Source: Calcarisporiella thermophila CBS 279.70
Taxonomy: Eukaryota; Calcarisporiellomycota
Assembly (NCBI RefSeq): GCF_041956535.1
Contig: NW_027192191.1
Span: forward strand, 593,077-657,076
Length of the DNA stretch: 64,000 nt
Reading direction: 5' to 3'
The translations under genes and the position numbers were made by a program. Positions 34,634 to 46,112 of this stretch are shown one piece after another. The notes under the pieces are model-generated. The model saw nothing but the letters and a program-made list of their open reading frames with translations, did not search any database and was not told the DNA's origin. Each line of letters opens with the position of its first letter. The first letter of the stretch is position 1.

Positions 34634-36329
34634 ATGTCCTCCCCATTGAGCACACAGGATTCAAAAGACAAAGAACACCCCCCCTCGCATAATGAACTGG
34701 CTCCGGCCTCGAGTCCTACCGAGGCCGCGGTTAAAGATTCTCGCAGTGTAGGCTTGCGCCCATACATTCTCTTCTGCGCTTTAATTGCATCGCTCGGGTC
34801 GTTCAATGCAGGCTTCAACACAGGAGTTCCAAATATCCCAGAACGGATCATTCGTAGCTGTAGCAATGATGTCTTGCAACAATATGCTGACTCACCTCTG
34901 CCAGCCTGCCTGCCAATGGGCGACTGGATATGGGGGGTCTCGGTAGGGATGTTTGCCCTAGGCGGCCTTCCCGGCGGCCTTATTGCCAATCCTCTCGCAA
35001 CTCGACTGGGCCGCCGAGATTCCATGATGCTGAACAACATCTTCTTCCTGATTGGGGGTCTGCTTATTGCAACTTCTACTCATGTCGCACAGTTTGCCAT
35101 CGGGCGATTCTTCACCGGAATCGGCTCGGGCTTCTCCACAGTAGTGGTCTCGATGTATATTGCCGAAATGTCGCCCGTCCACTGCCGTGGCGCTCTGGGC
35201 ACCATGCTCCAACTGCTCCTTGTGGTGGGCATTTTGGTATCGCAATCACTGGGACTGGGTCTTTCTTCGGTGCGCGGCTGGCGCTGGCTGTTTGCCATCA
35301 CGGTTGTCCCCGCTCTTCTTCAACTTTCTCTCCTGCCTTTCTGTATTCGTTCTCCCCGCTGGCTCATTTCGCGCAACCGCATCGAGGAAGCACGCATTGC
35401 CCTGCAGAGGGTTCGTGGCGACACGGATATCGATGACGAGTTCAATGAAATGGTGCAGGCCCAGCAGCAGGAAAAGCGGGCCGCCCTCAAAGCTCGGGCT
35501 CAACTGTTCGAACACAGCGAGGGCGACTCCGCCATCGAAGGCTCTCCCAACCAGAGCGTGAATGGCGCCGAGACAGGAGATACCAAGTACAATGCTGCCA
35601 AACCTCTCACCCCTCGTCAGATCTTTTCCAAGCCCGCCTTTGCAAAACTCGCCTTGATCGTGCTAGTGATTCACGCCGGCTCCCAACTAAGTGGCATCAA
35701 TGGTGTCATGTACTACTCAACCAGCATTTTCGAGAAGACATTTGGACCGGAGGCCGCCCCCAAAGTCACCCTCGGTGTCGGATGCCTTAACCTGGTCGTC
35801 ACTTTGATGTCCACCTATCTCATGGATCGAGCGGGACGCAAGATACTGCTGCTGTTATCCGAATCGGGCATGTGCATCTTCTCTGTACTTATGGTGATCG
35901 CCTCGGTCTACCATATCGATGGGCTCGTCATTGCATCTGGTAACTCTCATTGATGTTTTCTTGTCCACTCCCGTCTCCATCTGTTATTAATTATGAATGC
36001 ATTTCCCCGTAGTGATGCTCTTTGTCGCCTCGTTTGCCATTGGTCTCGGCACGGTCCCCTGGTTGATCGTTGCTGAGCTCTTCCCTACCTACGCTGTTGG
36101 CGCAGCGTCATCCATCGCCATCGGAATTAACTGGTTTGCTAACTTTATTATTGGGCTGATCTTCCCTGCGCTCTCATCGGGGCTAAAGGACTACACTTTC
36201 CTTGTGTTTGTCGTGGTCAATGCGATCCTCTTTGGATTCACCTTTATTTTCCTGTCCGAGACCAAGGGTAAATCCATCGAGCAACTTGCGCGAGAGCGTG
36301 GAGCAGAGATTCCCACTATAGAATACTAG
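34634..36329 (+). CDS. MFS sugar transporter (SLC2/GLUT-type)
   Basis: Two exons (34634-35939, 36013-36329) give 540 residues with 12 predicted membrane helices. Hallmarks: a GFNTGV segment in helix 1, RLGRRDSM between helices 2 and 3, GRFFTGIGSG, the IRSPRWL motif before the large cytosolic loop, the QLSGINGVMYYS motif of helix 7, DRAGRK, VPWLIVAELFP and the terminal ETKGKS. This is the hexose transporter family, working in the plasma membrane or vacuole by facilitated diffusion or proton symport. The central loop (about residues 240-315) is long and charged. The substrate cannot be fixed from sequence alone; QLSGIN plus VPW favours glucose-type hexoses. It uses GC-rich codons compared with genes to its left. 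Confidence 0.93.
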
Positions 36330-36911
36330 TGAAAAGGCACGGTTGCATCAAACCCTTTTGTATTTGTCTCAAAGAAAAAATACTTGTTCATTAATTTATC
36401 CTTCTCATAACCCCTCCCCCTTTTTTTCGGACATTCCATCCACCCTTCTTTCGCTTTCTCACAGCAAACATGCCATTTTGTTCCTGTTTGAAATTCTGAA
36501 GAGAATCACTCTAGCTTTTATGTAATATATGTGTTGCTACTTTCCCTGAACCCCAATGTCAAACGCCATGGTGCATAGAATATTCCAGTGTTACAAGCGC
36601 ATTTAATGCTGCCAAGTAAGAGGTTAATACTGAGGTTGGTGTCTTGGCACAAGGTACAAAAGCGAGAAAATATTTATCTCCTTCTCTTAGGCTGATTGGG
36701 TATATTAGACGGAATACTTTGATGATAGTTAGTTAGCGTGGATAAGAGAGATGGATAACCAGGCTTGATATTGCCCTTGGAATTGAATGTACAGTATATT
36801 CATGAAATCGTTGAGGGGCTGAGAGGATGACTGTGAAATTCGACAGTCATTAAGTACTGTAAACAAGCCATTGACCGAGTTAATCTAATTTATCCACCTA
36901 TATACACCATA
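36330..36911. other. Intergenic spacer
   Basis: Pyrimidine-rich 3' end of the transporter gene and the promoter of the RRP5 gene; no coding signal. Confidence 0.5.
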
Positions 36912-39900
36912 ATGGCAAAGAAATCGAAGGGGCCCGATTCAAAAGGGCACAATGCCACTGGCACAACCTCCACAACTGCCAGTACAGCACCTTCTGAACG
37001 GCCCGTCTTGAGTGACAAGAAACGGAAGATGACCGAAAAGAATGAAGAGGTGAATTTCCCCCGCGGTGGCGGTTCAGTTCTCACCCCCCTTGAGTACAAG
37101 CAAGCAGCCCATCAAGCTGACAAGGACGACTTATTTGAGGTTTGTATTTAACTCCACTTACGATTAAGAAACCACTGAAAACCAGCTAGACTGCAGCTAA
37201 TGGATTCATTTATTTCTTAGCAGGATAATGCTCCCGTAGAGACTCCCAAGAAAAAGAGAAAAACTCCCAAAGGAGCGAAAAAGATCAAGGAGAATTCCAA
37301 AGGATCAGCAGAGAAACAAAATGGCAAAACAGAGATTAGAGTTGAAACACTCTCCTTCAAACGGCTTGCCGTGGGGATGACCCTTCTCGGATGCATTTCG
37401 CAGATTAATGATTACGATCTTGTGGTGTCCCTTCCAAATCACTTGACAGGATACGTTTCTATCACAGATATCTCTGAACCCCTCACAAAACTGGTGGAGA
37501 AGGCAGCGATGGAGGATGCCGAGGAAAGTGACGAGGAAGAAGACATGGAGCCGGATCGGGATGAGAAGAAAGAGACCACAGAGTTGCCAGACTTAAAGAC
37601 CTTGTTCCATATTGGACAGTGGGTGCCATGCGTGATTGTACAGCTAGAAGGCCCCTCTGCCGACGCAGCCGCGGTCAGTGGGCATGAAAAGCGAAGAAAG
37701 AGGATTGAGCTAAGTCTAAAACCTGAACTCCTGAACTCGGGGGTGTCCTCAAAAGACCTGCAGCCTGGGATGGTAAACATGCCGTGCTTTGGGCCTACGT
37801 GAGGCAGCTTTTGTTCTGATTTTGTTTTTCGTATTAACAGCAAATCTCAGCTTCGGTTCAAAGCGTTGAAGACCATGGATATATTCTCTCAGTGGGGATG
37901 GATGGAATGTCTGGCTTCTTGCACAACAAAGACGCCGCTTCTTATATCGAAGCGCACGGGGGGCGTGCACTCAGGGTTGGTCAGCTTTTGCTGTGCACCG
38001 TCCAAGGTGTTCCCGACAAGCGAACCGTCAGGCTAACGCTGGATGCGGAACGGTATCGCAAAGCCCCGCTTGAAAAAGCAGTTTCCACAATCTCCTCCCT
38101 ACTTCCGGGAAATCTTGTCGAGGCACTCGTCACAGGCGTACACGCAAACGGCCTCACCTGCAAGTTCATGGGGTTCTTCGAAAGCACCATCGACTCATTC
38201 CACCTCGGCATTACACATGTGACGGGTGAGGATTCGGTGACTTCCAAGTATAAAACGGGAGACAAGATTGTCGCAAGAATCCTATATGTATCGCTGACCT
38301 CCATACCCAAAAAGATCGGGCTATCGGCCGCAACCCATGTGCTCGAGTTCACCCAACCCAAGGTCACTGATGGCACCACAGACTTGACCCCGTTTACCGA
38401 GTTCCCCATCGGCACCATTTTCGATCATGCCAGAGTGTGTAGGGTGGATTCCGGGGTGGGTCTGCTGTGCGAGATAGGAGGCCTAAAGTTTATTCCCGGC
38501 TATGTTCACGTGAGTAGCGTCGAGAGTTGCCAGCATTGCCCGGCATCTTCCACACGTTTCACTCATCCCTTCCCTTTCAATGTAATAGATTTCTCGCATT
38601 GCCGATAACCATGTGCCAAGCATCTACGCAACCTCGGGAGACTATCGCGTCGACTCGACCCACCGTGCTCGAGTGGTTGGCTACGACGCCGTCGACGGCG
38701 TGCTACAGCTTAGCATGCAACCCTCGATTCTCGAGCAACAATTTCTTCGTCTCGAAGACGTGCAGCCTGGACAGCTTGTGCGTGGCACGGTGGTGCGACT
38801 TTCACCGGCAGGAGTCATCATCAGCCTGACCCAGCAAATCAACGCCCTTGTCCCGATATTGCATCTGGCCGACGTGAAACTGTCGCGGCCCGAGAAGAAG
38901 TTCAAACCGGGCGACACAGTCAAAGGGCGAGTTCTAACTTCGGACCCCGCGCACAAGCGGGTGCTTGTCACGTTGAAGCGTACGCTGGTCGAGTCTGAAT
39001 TCCCCTTGCTCACCTCCTATGCGGTGGCGGCGCCTGGAATCCTGACCCACGGAGTAATTACAGGATTGCGGGACAGTGGATGCGTCATCACCTTTTATGC
39101 GGGAGTGAAGGCGCTTGCGCCCATTGCAGAACTGAGCGAGACGTTCGTCGACCATCCCTCGGACATCTTCTCGGAGGGTCAAGTAGTCAAGTGCCGTGTG
39201 ATTAGCTGTGAGCCAGAGAAGGAGCGGATGCGAGTTAGTATTAAGCGGGCCTCAAGCACGGCCGCATTAGAGGACGGCGAGAACAAGGGAAAGAAGCGAA
39301 GCAAGAAGGAGGAGAAGGCGAAGAACAAGAAGGAGAAGAAGAAGGCCGAAGAGACACAGGACATAGATTCTGGGGATGAGGATGGAATAGAAATCAGCGT
39401 CGAAGAGAAGGAGGGAGAGGAGAAGAAGGAGGCCGCGAAAACAAACAAGCCAGACATCAAAGAGAAGAAACCCGTAAGTACCGCTTTTTTCAAGAGCCAA
39501 TATCAGGAATTGTCTTTGGTATTTAAAAGTAACGTCTGCACTCTTATTTATTTTTGCTGTTTTTTCCTGCCTCTAGAATAAGGCCGAGGAGGAGGCACCA
39601 GTGGTGTCAAAGCCGAAGGGGCTCAGTCAGGCGGAACTCACTAAGATGTTACAGGTGAGAGCACCAGGATTGCAATCTAATCTGATCACCTGAACCAACC
39701 TAACTTTCCTACCTAGGGAACCGATTCCTCCAATGATAGCACTGAAACCCTCCAGGTCCAGTCCGGATTTCAATGGGACGGCTCGGTGGCTATGGAGGTC
39801 GATTCCGATGAGGAGAGCGCTGCCTCCTCGGAGGACGAGGAGCCCGCCACCAAGAAAAAATCCAAGAAAAGGAAGAAAAAGGCCACCCCCGTGGAGGACA

Positions 39901-40888
39901 CAACCGACGATCTTGCTAATCGTGCCCCCGAGTCTGCAACCGATTTTGAGCGGCTGCTCCTTGGATCACCCAATTCATCCTATCTGTGGGTGAACTATAT
40001 GGCGCTCCAGCTCCAGCTTGCTGAAATCGATAAGGCTAGGGAGATTGGGCAACGTGCGCTGCGGACGATCCATTTCCGAGAGGAACAGGAGAAGATGAAC
40101 GTGTGGATCGCAATCTTGAATTTAGAGAATGCATTTGGTACCGAAGAGAGCCTGAAGGAGATGTTCGAGACCTCGCTGAAAGTGATGGAGCCGAAGCATA
40201 TGTATTTGCAGATGATTAGGATATATGAGAGATCAGATAAAGTGAAGGTAAGTTGGGCGACGGTGCACATTGAATTTGTTGGGGATGCTAATGGCGGTGC
40301 CCTCCCCCTTCCCCCCCTTTTTTTTTCCTGTGTATAGAAGGCAGAAGAGCTGTTCAAGACCATGACGAAGAAGTTTGGGCAAAGCTCCAAGGTGTGGACA
40401 TTATTTGCACAGTTTTATCTCCAGAGAGGCAAGGCCGATAAGGCACGCGAACTTCTTCAGCGAAGTTTAAAGAGCTTGGAGAAAAGAAAACGTAAGTTTG
40501 CCCACTAGCCTCCCTTGTTTATTGGTCGGCTCTCTTTCTTATACCGCGGACTCTTTCTCCATTAGACATCAAGACAAAGACCAAGTTCGCTCAGCTCGAA
40601 TTCAAGCTTGGCGAGCCTGAGCGGGGCCGTACACTATTCGAGGATCTGATGAGCCACCACCCGAAGCGAGTGGACCTATGGAGCATCTACCTAGATATGG
40701 AAATGCGGGCCGGCGATGACGATCTCACCCGACGCTTGTTCAAGCGAGTCACCTCCTTGAAATTCTCGTCGAAGAAGATGAAATTCTTCTTCAAGAAGTG
40801 GCTGCAGTTCGAGAAGGAGAATGGAGGCGAGCGTGACGTTGAGGAGGTGAAGCAACGGGCCCTCGAGTATGTCCAGCGGCAAGATTAA
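36912..40888 (+). CDS. RRP5: Ribosome biogenesis factor Rrp5 (short form)
   Basis: Eight exons (36912-37139, 37221-37772, 37841-38509, 38589-39473, 39577-39654, 39717-40247, 40338-40491, 40566-40888) give 1,139 residues. The N-terminus is lysine-rich with FPRGGGSVLTPLE, a strict Rrp5 signature. I count six S1 RNA-binding domains (for example GMTLLGCISQINDYDLVVSL and LVRGTVVRLSPAGVIISLTQ), a Lys/Glu-rich linker, then GFQWDGSVAMEVDSD and the HAT/TPR-like C-terminal repeats ending KKWLQFEKENGG. Rrp5 binds pre-rRNA in the nucleolus for both 18S (90S processome) and 5.8S/25S paths. Yeast Rrp5 has 1,729 residues and 12 S1 domains, so about half the S1 array is missing, while both ends are conserved. 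Acceptor CAGCAG-type ambiguity at 37221/37224 changes one residue only. Confidence 0.94.
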
Positions 40889-41203
40889 CAAGATTAACTC
40901 ATAGAATGATGACGCTTCTCTGCGGTTGATGCAATCGCATGATGCAACCCATTTATAATAAACTTTTTTTCCAATTTCCTAACAAAATGGCTGGATTTTT
41001 GGAATTTTCCTGGCCTATTACCCGCCTTCAGTCACATCCCGTAAACTCCGATCCTCCCGGATGTATCCATCTCATGCCGTATGACTCGCCACCAAATTGA
41101 AATTGAACGTCTATAAATACACGTTTTAATTAGAACTCGATAAAGCCATCTACTCATAATCAAGCTAATTCAGTGTTATCAACAATCAATTCCCCTCTCC
41201 ACC
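40889..41203. other. Short intergenic with poly(A) signal and TATA box
   Basis: AATAAA at 40957-40962, about 70 bp after the RRP5 stop, and TATAAATA starting at 41112, about 90 bp before the next ATG. Confidence 0.55.
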
Positions 41204-41842
41204 ATGTTGACTGCAAAAACCACCGCGCTCGTCGCAGGCGGAATCGTCGTCGCCGACTCCCTCCTGGGCGCCGCCCTTTACCGCTCCTATGGCTGCCACC
41301 GCCTGCGTGAGCTTCCCCAGAGCGAAATCCCCCATCTCATAGCGCGCACTGGTTCTGAAATGCAGGATGGGTCCGATGCGATTGTCTATGTCGACTGCTT
41401 CGAGCGGGAGATCCCCTTGAACAACTTGAAATCCGCACCAGGCGCCACGGCAATAGCTCGGAATCTCTTCGGCTCCCTCGTCTTCCGCCCCGAGCTCCAC
41501 CTTCTTCGCTATTTCCTGCCCGCTTTTAAACATACCTGCACCACCGACCACGTCCGTAAATTGGACTTCAAGGTTGGCGAGCAGGTGGGGGTCTTCAAGG
41601 TTGACACCAAAGAAGATGACAAGGAGATCCGGTTCGGGTGGGATATGGACGAGAACGGGTATACTTACATTGGTGTCGAGGTAAGCGAGGATAAGGCTAA
41701 AATCCGATTTGGATCCTCGCTGAAGGCATCGGTCCCCAATCTTGTCTGGAAGCCGGTTCTACTCTTCCATCAAATCTATTCCAGGAGCCTCTTGGAGGCT
41801 GCCGTGCGGAGCTACCTCAAAGAGGAAGCAAAGGTCAAATAG
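41204..41842 (+). CDS. Orphan protein with N-terminal membrane anchor
   Basis: A single exon of 212 residues. The first 27 residues (TALVAGGIVVADSLLGAALY) form a hydrophobic helix preceded by Lys, which could be an anchor or signal. The rest is soluble and mixed, with a charged segment (KVDTKEDDKEIRFGWDMDEN), beta-like stretches and a helical C-terminal end (LLEAAVRSYLKEEAKVK). I do not recognise a family. Codon use is GC-rich and regular, and a TATA box sits 90 bp upstream, so it looks like a real, expressed gene. Confidence 0.65.
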   Translation: MLTAKTTALVAGGIVVADSLLGAALYRSYGCHRLRELPQSEIPHLIARTGSEMQDGSDAIVYVDCFEREIPLNNLKSAPGATAIARNLFGSLVFRPELHLLRYFLPAFKHTCTTDHVRKLDFKVGEQVGVFKVDTKEDDKEIRFGWDMDENGYTYIGVEVSEDKAKIRFGSSLKASVPNLVWKPVLLFHQIYSRSLLEAAVRSYLKEEAKVK

Positions 41843-42102
41843 GTGCAGCCGCTTGGGCTCTGTTCAATTTTAATACTGTATAGAGGAATATTTATGTGCA
41901 AGGTTTATTATTGTATATCATCATGTTTTCATTACGTTTCAATAGAGAAAATAAATCAAATATCACATACACAGATGAAGACAAACTAAAACAAATGATT
42001 AAAATAACAGTTTTGCAATGAAGAATAAAAGAAATGGATAAATACCCTCTTCATAATTTACCAAACGATTGTGTATTGTTTTTTTTTATTTCATTCCAAA
42101 AA
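41843..42102. other. Convergent 3' spacer
   Basis: AT-rich gap between the orphan gene and rad21, with A-rich runs resembling polyadenylation signals on both strands. Confidence 0.5.
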
Positions 42103-44317
42103 CTATATCTCCGGGAATTCTTTGGGGCGAATCTCGATATTTCCATAGGGTGTTTCCTGTTTCACACTGATGCAGTTCTTGGTGGCGAGCACAAGTACTT
42201 GGAAGAAGAGTTGAGCAGCATCCCCTCGCTTCGACTCCGTCTATTGACCATTTAAAGGAAAATGAATGATCGAACAAAATAGAGGGGCTGAAATGATTAA
42301 AATGGTCACCTTCTCGATCACCGTGTCAAAAGAGATGGATTCTTCCTCTGTGAGATCGAATTGGTCTTTGAGTATTCGCATGGCCGTCACCGTGTTTTTG
42401 CTGTATCCAGCGATGGCCTGGGTCGGTGGAGGTTCGACTTCTTCCAATTCGAATAGACCGCGTGGCGCTAGTTTATTAATTCAAGGATGTTAACCAGCAA
42501 TCGAAATGATTCGGGATAAGTCTATTTACCAACTTCTGGCTCCTCTGGAAGTCTCAATTCAATTCCGACTTCTTCCCTCTATAGCATGGAAACTGGGTCA
42601 ATACAAACTGCGTTAAACCTAGGCTACCATTAACGACACCAACCTCTACCAGTTCCTCAGGCAACTCTGGCGCAAATATCTCCTCACCAAAAATTGCCTC
42701 CTCCTCTTCAGGCACCACTTGCGGGATTTCCTCCTCGCGTTCTTCTGGCCTTACAAAAATGGCTTCTTCTTCCTCTCCAAGACCTTCTTCCACGATTTCC
42801 CCCTCTAGTTGAGGTAGATGCGTGCGAGCGAATAGCGGTGCAAAAGTGTTGCGTGATTCGTCTAGGTGAGCGAGATGAGGTGGTACGGTTAGGTCTAGGA
42901 AATATCTAGATCCCTGACTCGCGATGTCCTCTAGTCGGAGCACAACCCTTGAGGTGGGGATGTAATTAGCCTGTGTAATATCCAACGCAAACCATTAAAT
43001 TCCTAGGAGGGATGGAGCGATTGAGATTTCTTCCATACCTGGCCAAGAATATCCGAATGCTCTATTAATCGTTGCCGAATGGCGTCTCGGGTAATCTGAG
43101 TGTTGGCGTCCTCAATCATACGCTTGCGTTTCTTCTGACGTTGCGCTCTTGGAGTAATCGCCTCCTCTATTGCTTCCACATCGGGAGCCGGAACAAGCTC
43201 GGGTTCCGCAGGCCTGAGTAAACAAAAGAAAATCCTCAGTATCAGCGAGGCTACCAATGCTCAGACTGAGTTCCTACCTTTCAAGCTCCAACTCCATTCT
43301 TTCACCCTCGGGTAACTCGAGCCCTAACCCTTCCTCAGGCGGCAATTCAAATTCAAATCCAGGCAGCTTGGATACATCTAGCTCTAATGGGGCCTCTTCA
43401 GTCCTCATTGTGATCTCTGCCAGTGCACTCGGCTCTTCCAGTGTGTATCGTCTCTCGGGAGGGGCGTGCCGTCCTAATTCTACTGATATTTCGGGTGCTT
43501 CTCTTTCTTCTCCCAGGTCAAAGAGCCGGGCCTCCTCCGGCTCCGGTACCCGAGAAAATACATCGTCCTCTCCAAAAGCTCCAAGCGCAAAATCCAAGTG
43601 GAAATCTTCACTGATCGTGATATCCTCTCGTCGGGAGATAATTTGACTTGCGACACCAGCCGTAATCTCTTCCAGTGCTCTATATTAGGAAGAGTCGCGA
43701 ATTAAAAGCACGGCATTTTTGAAGTGGGAAAGTCGAATCCTTACTTGAGGTTTAACTCGGGTTCCGGTAGCAAAATATCAAACTCTGTCACCACATCCGG
43801 TAGAGTAATGGTATTGACGTTGGCCCTCGACTGCTCCTCAGTCATATCCACTGCACCTTTTCGGAATGCCTAATCAAGTGAAAATGATTTTCGATATAAA
43901 AGAATGAGCACAACAATAGCATACATGGAGAATGAGACTCTGAAGCTACAATAATACCATTTTAATTTTGATGAGCGCTTCATTGCAGTCTTCTAAAAGA
44001 TATCGCGCTTTTCTTGAGTATATGCGGACTACACCAAGTAACAATTGACCTGAAAGCCGGAGCGCCAAAGGCGGGCCTTCACCTCCTACGATGGCACCTA
44101 GGGTAATTGAGAAATGAATAAATCAGAACATGATCCCAGCATGGGTATATGCTAAACGGAGCGACTAGGCGTAATCTCAAATTGCATTCTTACCAACAGT
44201 AGTACCAATATTCGTCTGGAGAAATTGAGATTTGCTCAATTTCTTTTCCCAGTGGGCGGCAAGCCATACTTTGGCAAGCGGACCTTTCTTAGAGAGAATG
44301 GCCTCAGAATAAAACAT
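42103..44317 (-). CDS. RAD21: Cohesin kleisin subunit Rad21/Scc1
   Basis: About ten exons from ATG 44317 to stop at 42103. The N-terminus [20 protein letters not shown], then [17 protein letters not shown], is the Smc3-binding kleisin domain, continuing [20 protein letters not shown]. The middle is acidic and Pro/Glu-rich, with a basic QRQKKRKRM segment. The C-terminal winged helix, [20 protein letters not shown] followed by IEIRP, binds Smc1. The protein closes the Smc1/Smc3 ring that holds sister chromatids and is cut by separase. The ending favours the mitotic form Rad21 over meiotic Rec8. E2F-like and MluI-box elements lie about 170-207 bp upstream (44488-44524). Some exon borders in the middle are approximate. 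Confidence 0.92.
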
Positions 44318-44487
44318 GGGTCAACAATATATACAAATATATATGGAAATAGGAACGATTAAGTATATGCTTCCAGCGGATGGTAGAATATTAATCATAT
44401 AAAATCATTTGATTGAGAATATAGCTAATGACGGACAATGACGTGGAGGTCCAAGAAGAGCAATGGAGAGTGATAATTTTTTTTCGA

Positions 44488-44495
44488 GCGCGAAA
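44488..44495 (-). promoter_or_regulatory. E2F-like site upstream of rad21
   Basis: TTTCGCGC (minus strand) matches the E2F/SBF-type consensus TTTSGCGC, about 171 bp before the rad21 ATG. Confidence 0.5.
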
Positions 44496-44518
44496 AAAAA
44501 AATAATCCGCGCGATAAA

Positions 44519-44524
44519 ACGCGT
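44519..44524. promoter_or_regulatory. MluI cell-cycle box upstream of rad21
   Basis: ACGCGT palindrome, about 202 bp before the ATG. MluI boxes bind MBF in fungi and drive G1/S expression of replication and cohesion genes. Confidence 0.55.
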
Positions 44525-45477
44525 CGAATCTTAAATGACAAATTCAGCGAATCTGCGAAAAGTAAAACAAGTGACTGGTAATTTGTACATAAATGTATGT
44601 TTTAAACGTTAGTGGTAAAAATACGTGTTAATAATTCAGCTCTAGAATAGTTGAGATAAGTTAATGTAGTCGCGTGTTTGGACGAATCTCTCTTCATGAT
44701 AATAAGTATTATATGCTCTCATGTATGAGATGGTTACAAAAAATTAAGAACTACTAGAGTAGGTAGGATTTAGCATTGCACTCATAGCTGTTATTATCGG
44801 AATGCTTTCGATGATATATCAACCACGTCTTCCAAATCACACCTACTCATCATGGACATAGATCTCATCATATACAGAAGAGAAACTAGAATAAAGAGAG
44901 ATGGAAGATAGGGTTTTCACAGTTATCTTTGTATTTCAATGGCATTCGATTGAAATACCCTAACCCCAATAAAACTCACGATATCTCTTTGAAGAATGAA
45001 CAAATCGCGACCTGATTCATATGTAACTCTATCGATGGGGCGTGCGGCTAATCGAATATTTCGAATCACCCCAACCTTTCAAATCTGCTGCTCTAGCTCT
45101 ATTACGCATTAGAATGGTTCTCCACACTCCATTATTTCTTTAAAAATATCAGTTTTATTTTATCATAAACAGAACCTTGCTTCAGCAGTAGGGTAGGAAA
45201 AGAATATACAACGATGTTTATTACACTGGTTAATCAAAAGGCGATGCAAAATTAATAACGAACATTCTGAAATGGTGCAGACTATTATAAAAGATTAATA
45301 TACACGTTGACATATATACTGAAAGTGAAAAAAAAGGCACTAGTGCCACAGTATAAAACTTCAGCAAGTATTGAGTGAAGACAACCAATGTTAAAGTGAA
45401 TGCAAGGTGCGCCGTTGACTGTCAGTGCCACTATTTTCTATCTACATTAGACAATGGAGGTTAGAGATTTCTGAATA

Positions 45478-45759
45478 TTAAACAAGAATAATCGGGCATC
45501 CATTTCGTACAGTTCTCATGGCTAACGGATACAAATCCCAAGTGGGATGCCCTGATGCATTCGTTGTGTTGTGAGGCCCATTCATTTGTATATGACTAGA
45601 AGGGGTTGTTGTTGAGTTATTAGGCACATTGGGTCTAGCGGTATTGCTTGAACGCCGTGAGAGATTAGGATACAGGTTCACGTCTATTAGATTTGTTTGA
45701 TGTGAATGGTCATTTTGGGGATGGCTAGGGGTGGTAGAATTGTCAACGGTTTGCACCAT
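45478..45759 (-). CDS. Hypothetical small protein, doubtful
   Basis: An open frame of 93 residues from an ATG, rich in Asn, Thr, Pro, Ser and His, without hydrophobic core, signal peptide or known motif. It could be a disordered small protein, an exon of a larger gene, or chance. No promoter or splice evidence supports it strongly. Confidence 0.25.
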   Translation of the reverse strand: MVQTVDNSTTPSHPQNDHSHQTNLIDVNLYPNLSRRSSNTARPNVPNNSTTTPSSHIQMNGPHNTTNASGHPTWDLYPLAMRTVRNGCPIILV

Positions 45760-46112
45760 TTCAAAATCAAAGCCAATGGGTAGTATCGTAGTGAGAAACG
45801 TAGAAGTAGAGCATAAAAAAATCCTCGGCGCAAAAATAAGGATATGTGATCTTGAGGAGCCATTATTTCCCCCGCAAAAGCTGCGCCTCAGGAAGGATTG
45901 AGGCAGTTGTACAAAAATAGGACTGCCATTCGTACTATTGAAGATTGGATGCTCCTTATGTTACTTGTGTTATACAAGAAGCGAAGAGAGAGAAAATCAA
46001 TTCTTTCAATCAACACAAGCATGAAGAAAAAAAAGCAATTAAGACACAATAGAGGTATAAAAAAAAAATTAGGGTATGCTAAGCATTAAGTAAATAAGAA
46101 ACTTTCATATTA
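45760..46112. other. Intergenic spacer
   Basis: AT-rich gap before the MARVEL-like gene's 3' end. A short frame (45898-46089) is lysine-rich noise. Confidence 0.45.

Larger units (their letters stand above)
44318..45477. other. Intergenic region upstream of rad21
   Basis: The first 210 bp hold the rad21 promoter with cell-cycle elements. The rest (44,530-45,470) is AT-rich with no coding frame, repeat or motif that I can support. Confidence 0.5.

Noticed and set aside
45898-46089. Lysine-rich 63-codon frame
   Set aside because: A/T-run composition with no features; adjoining the MARVEL-like gene's 3' end.
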